From: an uncultured Mycoplasmatota bacterium
GTDB lineage: Bacteria; Bacillota_I; Bacilli_A; RF39; UBA660
Assembly (NCBI GenBank): GCA_900551105.1
Contig: URUT01000018.1
Coordinates: 1-22,011, forward strand
Length of the DNA stretch: 22,011 nucleotides
Direction of reading: 5' to 3'
Positions 1 through 6,934 of this stretch are shown here, piece after piece. Numbering within the stretch: the first letter of the stretch is position 1; every line of letters starts with the position of its first letter. The notes beneath the pieces are model-generated. The model worked only from the letters and a program-made list of their open reading frames with translations. It did not search any database and was not told where the DNA came from. Both the position numbers and the translations under genes were made by a program.

Positions 1-1
1 G

Positions 2-2530
2 GAAATATTTAAAATTTTAAATAGTAATATTGATGGATTAGATAGTAAAGAAACTGAGAAAAGATTAAAAGATTATGGACAAAATATTATTCTAAATAAA
101 AAGAAAAAGGTTTGGATTTTAAGATTTTTAAAACAATTTAACGATACCATGATCATCATATTATTAGTAGTTGCACTACTTTTATATTTTTATGGATGTT
201 TTTATTCTCACGAGTATACTGATACTATTGTCATTCTTTTTGTGGTTTTTATAAATGCTATTGTTGGATTTATACAAGAAGAAAAAGCTTCTTTAGTATT
301 AAAAGATTTAAAAAAATATGAAACCAGCACTTGTAAAGTTAAAAGAGATGATAAGATAATAGTAATAAACACTAAAGAATTAGTTCCAGGAGATATAATA
401 TATTTAGAATCCGGAGAAACTGTTCCTGCTGATATTAGAATACTTTCATGTGAAAGTTTAAAAGTAGATGAATCAGCGCTAACTGGAGAAAGTGTTCCAG
501 TTCAAAAAAGTTCAGATGTTTTAAAAAATAACTTAATTCTTCAAGAACAAAAAAATATGTTATTTTTAGGAACAAGCATTACTAATGGAAAAGGTACTGG
601 TATAGTTGTAAGTACAGGAAAAAATACTGAGATAGGTAAGATTGCATTATCACTAAATGAAATTGATAGAATAGAAACACCATTACAATTAAAAATAAAA
701 GAACTTTCTAAAAAAATTACATTTATAGTATTTATTATTTTAATTTTTATATTTATTTTAGCTTTAATTAATAAATATACAATACTTGAAATTATAATGC
801 TATGCTCATCACTCGCAGTGGCTGCTATTCCAGAGGGGTTGCCAACTGTAATTACAATAACATTATCCGTCGGAATATCTAATTTAGCAAAAAAGAAAAC
901 AGTAGTAAAACAAATGCAAGCTGTAGAAACACTTGGAGCAATAGATATTATTTGTTCTGATAAGACAGGTACTATAACGCAAAATAAAATGACTGTTAAA
1001 GAAGAATATGTAATAGATGAGAATATGCTTAATTATATATGTGCGCTTTGTAATGATGCCCTTATTTATGAAGATAAATATGTAGGTGATCCTACAGAAA
1101 CTTGTTTATATGACTATCTATATAATAAAAAAATTGATTCTCTTAAATTGAGAAAAAAATGCGAGAGAATATTAGATATACCTTTTGATAGTGATAGAAA
1201 GATGTTTACTACTTTAAATAAAATTGATAATGATGTATATATATTATGCAAAGGTAGTATGGATTCTTTAATTGAAAAAGTAAATCTATCTAAGATTGAA
1301 AAACAACAAATTTTAGATAAAGTTAAGAATTTTTCTAAAAATGCTTTAAGAATTTTAGGGTTTGCTTATAAAAAGTTAGATTATATACCAAAAGATATTA
1401 AAGAATTAGAAAAAGAGGAAAATGATTTATCTTTTGCTGGTATTTTAGGAATAATAGATCCACCAAGAGAAAGTGTTAAAAAAAGTGTTATTTTATGTAA
1501 AAATGCTGGTATTAGACCAATAATGATTACAGGAGATTCTTTAGATACTGCAACCGCTATTGCAAAAAATGTTGGAATTATAGATAATGATAATGAAGCA
1601 ATACTTGGGAGTGAACTTGATAAATATAATGATGAAGAACTAAAAAATGTCGTTAAAAGGTATTCTGTGTATGCAAGAGTAAATCCAGTTCATAAAGAAA
1701 GAATTGTTTTTGCACTTCAAAATAGTGGAAAAATTGTAGCAATGACTGGAGATGGAGTAAATGATGCTCCTGCTATTAAGGATGCTCATGTTGGTATTGG
1801 AATGGGTATTACTGGTACTGATGTTACAAAGTCTGCATCAGACATAGTCTTGATGGACGATTCTTTTTCAACAATAGTTGTAGCAGTTGAAGAAGGAAGA
1901 AGAATATATAATAACATTAGAAATAATATTGTATTTTCATTATCAAGTAATTTTGCTGAAATATTTACTATTATTATAGGACTACTTACTAAAACAACAA
2001 TTTTATTACCAATTTATATTTTATTTATTGATTTGGTAACTGATTCTATTCCTAGTATATGTTTATCTTTTGAAAAGAGTGAAGATAGCATAATGAATAA
2101 AAAACCAAGAGGCATTAATAAACCATTATTTACACCATTTATAAAATCATGTATCGCATCTTCAGCTATCATTGAAACTATATTTGTAGTTCTCACTTAC
2201 TTTATTAGTTTAAAAATGTATGGGCAAGAAACAGCTATGTCTTTAGCACTTCTTTCAATGGTAGTACAGGAAATAGTTTATTCTATATCTTGTAGAAACT
2301 TGAAAGAGTCAGTTGTTAAACAGGGATTATTTTCTAATAAAGCAATGAATTACGGAATACTATTGATACTTTTAATTGAACTCATAGTGTTTGTTACACC
2401 TATTGGTAAATTAATAAGTATAACATCAATAGATATTAGTTTGATATTAATAGTATTCTTAATAAACTTTATGGCAATATTTATTTACGAATTAATTAAG
2501 CCATTTTTAGTAAAATGGTTTAAAGATTAG
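2..2530 (+). CDS. Cation-transporting P-type ATPase, type II (Ca2+-like), 5' end missing
   Basis: Membrane pump that couples ATP hydrolysis to cation export, most likely Ca2+. The frame is open from base 2, and the residues before the first ATG (149) match the N-terminal cation-ATPase domain (GLDSKE, then EKRLKDYG). The true start is therefore upstream of the window and 149 is internal. Visible in order are the actuator motif TGES (about 487), the TM4 cation motif PEGLP (about 832), the phosphorylation motif DKTGT (about 960) and the hinge motif TGDGVNDAP (about 1746). TM5 has SSNFAE and TM6 has DLVTD, followed by a C-terminal TM bundle. PEGLP plus Asn/Glu in TM5 and TxD in TM6 match SERCA-type sites, although TM6 has Asp where SERCA has Asn796. 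About 842 residues are in view, near the usual 880-900. Ca2+ specificity is inferred from family motifs; Na+ or another cation is not excluded. Confidence 0.93.
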   Translation, partial: EIFKILNSNIDGLDSKETEKRLKDYGQNIILNKKKKVWILRFLKQFNDTMIIILLVVALLLYFYGCFYSHEYTDTIVILFVVFINAIVGFIQEEKASLVLKDLKKYETSTCKVKRDDKIIVINTKELVPGDIIYLESGETVPADIRILSCESLKVDESALTGESVPVQKSSDVLKNNLILQEQKNMLFLGTSITNGKGTGIVVSTGKNTEIGKIALSLNEIDRIETPLQLKIKELSKKITFIVFIILIFIFILALINKYTILEIIMLCSSLAVAAIPEGLPTVITITLSVGISNLAKKKTVVKQMQAVETLGAIDIICSDKTGTITQNKMTVKEEYVIDENMLNYICALCNDALIYEDKYVGDPTETCLYDYLYNKKIDSLKLRKKCERILDIPFDSDRKMFTTLNKIDNDVYILCKGSMDSLIEKVNLSKIEKQQILDKVKNFSKNALRILGFAYKKLDYIPKDIKELEKEENDLSFAGILGIIDPPRESVKKSVILCKNAGIRPIMITGDSLDTATAIAKNVGIIDNDNEAILGSELDKYNDEELKNVVKRYSVYARVNPVHKERIVFALQNSGKIVAMTGDGVNDAPAIKDAHVGIGMGITGTDVTKSASDIVLMDDSFSTIVVAVEEGRRIYNNIRNNIVFSLSSNFAEIFTIIIGLLTKTTILLPIYILFIDLVTDSIPSICLSFEKSEDSIMNKKPRGINKPLFTPFIKSCIASSAIIETIFVVLTYFISLKMYGQETAMSLALLSMVVQEIVYSISCRNLKESVVKQGLFSNKAMNYGILLILLIELIVFVTPIGKLISITSIDISLILIVFLINFMAIFIYELIKPFLVKWFKD

Positions 2531-2555
2531 AATATATAAAATTGTAAGTATGCAT

Positions 2556-2595
2556 TTGACGTTATAATTACTACTTGTCTTTATAAATAGTAATT
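2556..2595 (+). promoter_or_regulatory. Possible promoter with overlapping inverted repeat
   Basis: A TTGACG hexamer (2556-2561) is followed 19 bases later by TTATAA (2581-2586), a somewhat long spacer. A perfect 8-bp inverted repeat, AATTACTA (2566-2573) and TAGTAATT (2588-2595), straddles the putative -10. It lacks a following T tract, so it looks more like an operator than a terminator. It sits just upstream of the small permease fragment at 2614. Confidence 0.3.
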
Positions 2596-2613
2596 TGAAA
2601 GTGAGATGGTAGA

Positions 2614-2892
2614 ATGAAAAAAGACCAAAAAATAAAAAATATATTTATAAAACAAAATAATTGGATAGCTGTTGTAGCAATAATTATTGGAATGCCACTT
2701 TGTTGTATGCTTACTAATTGGTTATTTAAAGTAGCAATAGCTGAACACTATGATTTTAATGCGTATATAGGTATAGTTTCTTATGTTTGTGCTGCGATTG
2801 GAACTTTTGTTATTTCATACATTGTTTCAAAAATGCTAGCTAAAAAGATAAGTAAAATTGATATGGTTACTAGTTTAAAGGGTAACGAATAA
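2614..2892 (+). CDS. Short membrane protein resembling the C-terminal end of an FtsX-type ABC permease (probable remnant)
   Basis: This 92-residue protein has two hydrophobic segments (about residues 17-36 and 50-73). It ends in a basic tail, MLAKKISKIDMVTSLKGNE, which is the usual C-terminal signature of FtsX/MacB-like ABC permeases that have lost a lipid or peptide substrate from view. Such permeases normally have four TM segments and hundreds of residues, and no ATP-binding partner or upstream permease portion is present here. An in-frame stop (2602-2604) lies just before the ATG, so the reading frame does not extend upstream. The ribosome site is weak (AAGTGAG). Most likely it is a decayed gene leaving an open 3' end; a short stand-alone membrane protein is the alternative. 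Confidence 0.6.
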   Translation: MKKDQKIKNIFIKQNNWIAVVAIIIGMPLCCMLTNWLFKVAIAEHYDFNAYIGIVSYVCAAIGTFVISYIVSKMLAKKISKIDMVTSLKGNE

Positions 2893-2898
2893 TAAAAA

Positions 2899-2937
2899 AG
2901 CAAACGTTATTGTAAAATTATAATGTTTGCTTTTTTT
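2899..2937. terminator. Bidirectional intrinsic terminator
   Basis: A 12-bp stem, AGCAAACGTTAT (2899-2910) with ATAATGTTTGCT (2920-2931), contains one G-T wobble and a 9-base loop. T-runs follow on both strands (2931-2937 on plus; A-run 2894-2899 on the other side). It lies between convergent genes and can end transcripts from both. Confidence 0.88.
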
Positions 2938-2948
2938 GATAATAAATT

Positions 2949-4982
2949 TTAGCTTAAAACTGTACTAATTTGGTTTAAGTATCTTGCTTTAACACCATTA
3001 GTATATCTTTCATTTATTGTTATATCTCCATGGTTATTCCTTGTTGAATTAAAAAGTATTCTATTAATATTTCCTGCATATTTATTTACTAATTCAGGTA
3101 AATAGTTTTCAATATAATCAATTGCATCGATTTCTCCCTCGGTTTTTAAAATTACAGTGCCATAGGGAGATATAAAATCTGCAAAATAAGTTTTTATGAA
3201 ATCTTCATAAGTAATTTCTTGATTGTCAGCTAGTCTTACTTTCATAGCAAGTAGTTTAGGATTTACATAATTAGTTATATCAGCAGGCTTGATAATTTTA
3301 GTAGTTCCTTGTAGTATAAGGGATATTTCTCCGATATTATTTTTTACATTTTCGGCATAATATCTTATAAAGTTATTATTATATTTAAGTGCACACTCTG
3401 TTAGAACGCATTCTTCTATAAATTGTTTAACATTTAATACACGATTGTCTTTTAAAATTATAACTCCATTTATTGGTAGGAAAGGAAAGACTATACTTTC
3501 TAAATAAACTTTAGTGTCTACTATTTGGCCTCCTGGAAGTTTTGTTTTTCCTAGAAGACTTTTATCAATATAACTTGTAATATTAGATGCAGTAAGTACA
3601 TTAGGGAGTTTATTAGCCATTTCAATTTGATATCTTTCAGATATATGAGAATCATAGCAAAATTTTGTAGGGTCGATTCCTTCTTGGGCAGATTTTGCTA
3701 ATATATCTTGTTTAATTTCATTAGCATAATTTGGATCTGCTTTTTTTATTCTTGAGGAAACATGTCTTAGGATTTCTTCTAAATTCCAATTATTAAATGT
3801 GGTTGCTTGACCGTTTTTTAATGGAATATTTATTGAGCTTTCTCTTCCATAATAGCTTTCTAATAACATGTGGTTTAAGTTTGGTTTTATAATATTAGAA
3901 AGATACTTTTTAAACCTTAGAGATTTTAGGTCTTGTAGAGTAAAGCCACATTCTTGGTATACAGTCTTACTACTAGCTTTTTGGTTTTTTAATCTAGCTT
4001 CAGTACTAGTATATTTTTCTAAATATTTTTTTAGAAGATTTTCTACTGCTAATGAAACTAGGTAATTTTCAAAGTCAGTTTTTTTACCGTTACGAATAAC
4101 TTTCGTGTGATAGTTATTTAATACCCATCTTTTTGTTGAGGTACTAATGGATGATTCAATTATTTTTGCTCTTACATTATTAAATGAACGATTTTTACCA
4201 TTTTTGTCTTTAAGTGGTTCAGAGCCATACCCTATCCAATCGTCGATATTACCAGTTAGTAAAGGTGGTTCACCAATTCTTGATACTAGTTCAGGATGTT
4301 CTTTTTTTATTTCTCTTAAAAATGAAATATAAGTTGTTAAATATTCATCTGACGAGTATATTACGAAACTGTCGGCTCTAGAAGCATAACGGTCAAATTT
4401 AAAGTAGTATGGTACGTTATTTTTAATACATTTTTTAGTAAATAGTGTTGCCAATTTGTATACATCGAAAGAGTCTACATTAAGATATAAACGGTGTACA
4501 ACTATTGGAGTACTTTCATTTTTACATGCTACATATTTAGAACAAATGTGATTCCAACCAGTAGTTTCGCCTAGGGATGAATATTTATATTTGTCTAAAG
4601 CATTGTTTACTTCTGGGTTATTTGTATTACCATTTAAAATATCATTTGCCTGAGCTTCGGTTTGAACGTCAGGAACGGTTTTAAGGTAATTTCTCATTGC
4701 AACAAAATCTTGGTCTAGTTTTCTGCGTCTATACAAATCTGTAAATTCTTCTTTGGTCATTGTAACTGCTTTTTGTTTCCATAGATTAAATAATAAAGCA
4801 AAGAATTCATCAGCATCCTCATGGTAATATTTACCTGTGTTTTTTGGAGTTATTGGTTTAACCAAATTTCCATAATAACTTGAATTAATATCCGTTTTAC
4901 TATAAATATCTATTAATCTTTCGATGGTAGCCGTATTATCTAAGGGATTTTTTGTATGATTATATAATTCTAGTTGTGTCAT
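2949..4982 (-). CDS. Large protein of unknown function with a HopA1-like segment and a C-terminal internal repeat
   Basis: A 677-residue protein without signal peptide or TM segments, so probably cytoplasmic. Residues about 160-280 contain an RLYLN strand, NNVPYYFKF, SRADSFVIYS, a PPLLTG turn, WIGYGSEP and SFNNVRA. I recognise this order from HopA1-family proteins (first known as type III effectors, also found near lanthipeptide genes), but I am recalling the pattern rather than running a search. The C-terminal third contains two copies of an approximately 87-residue unit (about 468-555 and 569-655). Both begin IT-x-Y, share a G-x-(V/T)-(I/V)-ILK strand, and end in KY..N..R plus NN.G. The start overlaps the end of the upstream gene by four bases (ATGA), and an AAGGAGA site lies within the 3' end of that gene. 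It is the last gene of a minus-strand three-gene operon. Function not known. Confidence 0.75.
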   Translation of the reverse strand: MTQLELYNHTKNPLDNTATIERLIDIYSKTDINSSYYGNLVKPITPKNTGKYYHEDADEFFALLFNLWKQKAVTMTKEEFTDLYRRRKLDQDFVAMRNYLKTVPDVQTEAQANDILNGNTNNPEVNNALDKYKYSSLGETTGWNHICSKYVACKNESTPIVVHRLYLNVDSFDVYKLATLFTKKCIKNNVPYYFKFDRYASRADSFVIYSSDEYLTTYISFLREIKKEHPELVSRIGEPPLLTGNIDDWIGYGSEPLKDKNGKNRSFNNVRAKIIESSISTSTKRWVLNNYHTKVIRNGKKTDFENYLVSLAVENLLKKYLEKYTSTEARLKNQKASSKTVYQECGFTLQDLKSLRFKKYLSNIIKPNLNHMLLESYYGRESSINIPLKNGQATTFNNWNLEEILRHVSSRIKKADPNYANEIKQDILAKSAQEGIDPTKFCYDSHISERYQIEMANKLPNVLTASNITSYIDKSLLGKTKLPGGQIVDTKVYLESIVFPFLPINGVIILKDNRVLNVKQFIEECVLTECALKYNNNFIRYYAENVKNNIGEISLILQGTTKIIKPADITNYVNPKLLAMKVRLADNQEITYEDFIKTYFADFISPYGTVILKTEGEIDAIDYIENYLPELVNKYAGNINRILFNSTRNNHGDITINERYTNGVKARYLNQISTVLS

Positions 4983-5491
4983 ACAAGATCTCCTTTATTA
5001 ATTTCTTCTAATTTCATTTTTATTTTTTCGCTTTCAAATTTTTTAATTTTAGAAAAGTCTAAGAAATTAATTAATAATATTAAAATATCTATTTGAGAAT
5101 CATAAGTTCCAGTAATTTTAAATTTATCATTATATTCAATTTGCCAATATTCAGAATTTTCTTCAGGATCTTGGGTGTAATAATTATTTTTGTAATCTTT
5201 TAGATTGTATTTTTCTAATTTTTGAATAAACTCAGCAATTTTGATATTTTCTATTTCAGTGATATTTTCTTTTATTGTTTCTAAATTTTGAAAATCTAGA
5301 TAATAATGAATGATTATTTCTTTCCAAATGTTATTGACTTTTTCGAGTTTGATAGATGTTTTTATTGGTTTGCCAGCATATTTTTCTCCTAGATCTTGAT
5401 AAAAGTGAGTTAAAGTTATATTGTTAATTTTTACCTCATAATTAATTCTTTCAATTTTTGAAAAATCTATATTGTTAAAATCATCGTTCAT
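4979..5491 (-). CDS. Acidic hypothetical protein, 170 residues
   Basis: I do not recognise this protein. It is Glu/Lys/Ile/Asn-rich, has no signal peptide or clear TM segment, and looks like an alpha/beta cytoplasmic protein. A segment reading YWQIEYNDKF then TGTYDSQIDIL then FLDFSKI (about residues 116-152) is the most motif-like part. The repeated phrase 'DFSKI' occurs near both ends (residues 9-13 and about 148-152). A strong AAAGGAGA ribosome site precedes the ATG. It begins 15 bases after the hydrolase gene and overlaps the next gene by four bases, so the three are probably co-translated. Its close coupling to the 677-residue protein suggests a partner or accessory role, which is inference only. 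Confidence 0.8.
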   Translation of the reverse strand: MNDDFNNIDFSKIERINYEVKINNITLTHFYQDLGEKYAGKPIKTSIKLEKVNNIWKEIIIHYYLDFQNLETIKENITEIENIKIAEFIQKLEKYNLKDYKNNYYTQDPEENSEYWQIEYNDKFKITGTYDSQIDILILLINFLDFSKIKKFESEKIKMKLEEINKGDLV

Positions 5492-5506
5492 AGTATTGTC
5501 TCCTTT

Positions 5507-6385
5507 TTAATTATTTTTTATTAACCAGTATAGTAAATTATCTTTGAAAAAGTATTCAACTCTGTTTTGATTATTTAGATAGGTTAAATATGATTTGATT
5601 GTACTACCTAAAAGGGCATATTGGTTTATATTAATTTCTAAATTATAAGTATCAAATATTTTTTTAATTATTTCTTCAGTTGTTATTGGATTTTGGCAAG
5701 TGTTTAATATAGCATTACAGATTTCATTAATTTTATTTTTGTTAAGTTTAATAAGTTCTTTTAAATCTGTTAATGGTTTTACGTGTGATGGAATGTAAAA
5801 AGTACCGTTTAAAGTTTCAAGAAAATCTAGTGTTTGTAAATATTTTTCAACATCATAAATAAAGAAAATATGGTATTTATTGATGGTTTCTTCACTAAAA
5901 ATAGAGTCTCCAAGAAAGTAAATATTGTCACTTGTTTTAATACCTATCATGTCAATAAAATGGCCTTTTAAAGTAAAATATTCTAAGCCTTCTGGTAAGT
6001 TATTATCAATTATTTGACAATTGCTTTCTTTTGCAAGTAAAAATTTATTGTTTAGTTCATTTAATGGCATAGCACCATATAGAAATGCTGGTTCTAGTTC
6101 TGGATTATTAATTATAGCAGTTTCTATTTTTGATGATAGTATTTTACAGTTTGTTCTATCTTGAATGAATTTATTGCCACCTACATGATCAGCATTAGAG
6201 TGGGTGTTAATGATACATTCAACTAGCCAGTTTTGTTCATTGATTATTTTTAGAATTTTGCGACCGCTTTCTTTGTCATTGCCTGTGTCAATCAAACAAA
6301 CTTTTTCATCATCTAACTTATAAATACCAATGTTGGTAGGATTTTGAATGCAGTATGTTTTTTCACCTAGTTTTGTTAATTCCAT
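5507..6385 (-). CDS. Metallo-beta-lactamase-fold hydrolase
   Basis: Predicted cytoplasmic metal-dependent hydrolase of the MBL superfamily, 292 residues, substrate unknown. Visible are LIDTG (31-35), the metal motif THSNADHVGG (61-70), GHFIDMIGI (141-149), LGDSIF with Asp160, and PSH with His201. The second histidine of the classical HxHxDH motif is Asn (H62, N64, D66, H67), an uncommon but plausible variant. A helical C-terminal part (about residues 205-292) resembles the added winged or helical tails of some MBL proteins. I chose ATG at 6383-6385 because GGAAGTGA lies 6-13 bases upstream. A TTG at 6400 in the same frame would overlap that ribosome site. It is the first gene of the minus-strand operon, 15 bases ahead of the next. 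Confidence 0.85.
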   Translation of the reverse strand: MELTKLGEKTYCIQNPTNIGIYKLDDEKVCLIDTGNDKESGRKILKIINEQNWLVECIINTHSNADHVGGNKFIQDRTNCKILSSKIETAIINNPELEPAFLYGAMPLNELNNKFLLAKESNCQIIDNNLPEGLEYFTLKGHFIDMIGIKTSDNIYFLGDSIFSEETINKYHIFFIYDVEKYLQTLDFLETLNGTFYIPSHVKPLTDLKELIKLNKNKINEICNAILNTCQNPITTEEIIKKIFDTYNLEININQYALLGSTIKSYLTYLNNQNRVEYFFKDNLLYWLIKNN

Positions 6386-6409
6386 AAATATCACTTCCAA
6401 TATATATTA

Positions 6410-6450
6410 ATTATAACTTAATTTGCTTAAAAGTACTAGTAAAAGCAAAT
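6410..6450. promoter_or_regulatory. Divergent promoter region with palindromic hairpin/operator candidate
   Basis: On the minus strand a perfect TATAAT (plus coordinates 6410-6415) sits 24 bases ahead of the hydrolase ATG. Where its -35 would lie there is an inverted repeat, ATTTGCTT (6421-6428) and AAGCAAAT (6443-6450), with a nested palindrome TACTAGTA in the loop. On the plus strand a T-run follows the second arm (6450-6455), so the element can also fold as an intrinsic terminator ahead of the 6511 gene. Operator or attenuator cannot be told apart from sequence. Confidence 0.45.
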
Positions 6451-6510
6451 TTTTTGGTTAATTGATTATCAATTTACTTTATGATAAACTTTTATTATGG
6501 AGGAACGAAA

Positions 6511-6780
6511 ATGAAGTGGTTGAAAAAAGAATATAATATTTGTTATAAGAAGACGATTGGAACGATTATTGCGGAAGCTTTAATTATATCATTACTAGTT
6601 GCAACTTGTTTATATTTTGTATTTAGTAAATTTAATGGAGCAGTAGTTCATCTATTTAATTTAATTAGTGAAGGGCAAATTACTGCATTTAATGTAATTT
6701 TGATATTATTTCCGGTTATTTTAATTATTACATTAATGATTATATTAGGAAACATAACAGTACATAAAGATACTAAATAA
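6511..6780 (+). CDS. Small two-TM membrane protein, unknown function
   Basis: The protein has 89 residues if it starts at ATG 6511, which is preceded by GGAGG (6499-6503) at 7-base spacing. An in-frame ATG at 6481 lies inside the likely -10 region (TATGAT, 6480-6485) and has no ribosome site. Residues about 15-39 and 59-80 are strongly hydrophobic, giving two TM helices with a short loop; the N-terminus is basic (KWLKKEY), consistent with an N-in topology. I do not recognise a family. It is transcribed divergently from the hydrolase operon and followed by its own terminator, so it appears to be a single-gene unit. Confidence 0.7.
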   Translation: MKWLKKEYNICYKKTIGTIIAEALIISLLVATCLYFVFSKFNGAVVHLFNLISEGQITAFNVILILFPVILIITLMIILGNITVHKDTK

Positions 6781-6789
6781 TTATCTATA

Positions 6790-6817
6790 AATCAGTCAGT
6801 AGTGATTGATTTTTTTT
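6790..6817 (+). terminator. Intrinsic terminator after the small membrane protein gene
   Basis: A 9-bp stem, AATCAGTCA (6790-6798) with TGATTGATT (6803-6811), has one G-T wobble, a GTAG loop and T8. Confidence 0.75.
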
Positions 6818-6857
6818 ATTACATTTGACAATCTATAATTTCATTTTTAATCCTTGG

Positions 6858-6886
6858 TTGAATTTTTTTTAATAATGCGGTATTAT
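6858..6886 (+). promoter_or_regulatory. Sigma-A-type promoter for the ltaS-like gene
   Basis: TTGAAT (6858-6863), a 17-bp spacer and TATTAT (6881-6886). Predicted transcription starts near 6893, which places any start codon at 6854 outside the message and supports the ATG at 6935. Confidence 0.7.
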
Positions 6887-6934
6887 TATAATGAGATTTA
6901 TTGCATGTTTTTAGTGTGCATAAAGGAAGGTTAT

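Noticed and set aside
149..151. ATG at 149 as the start of the P-type ATPase
   Set aside because: The frame is open to base 2 and encodes recognisable N-terminal domain residues before 149; no ribosome site precedes it.
2014..2196. Minus-strand open frame of 60 codons inside the P-type ATPase gene
   Set aside because: It lies opposite a well-supported coding frame, has no family resemblance, and is a by-product of the AT-rich sequence.
3868..4332. Two plus-strand open frames (3868-4065 and 4147-4332) opposite the 677-residue protein gene
   Set aside because: No clear ribosome sites or recognisable protein features; the opposite strand carries the operon gene with good signals.
6854..6934. 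Upstream in-frame starts for the LtaS-like protein
   Set aside because: They lie before or within the predicted promoter, encode an atypical N-terminus, and the ATG at 6935 has a good ribosome site.
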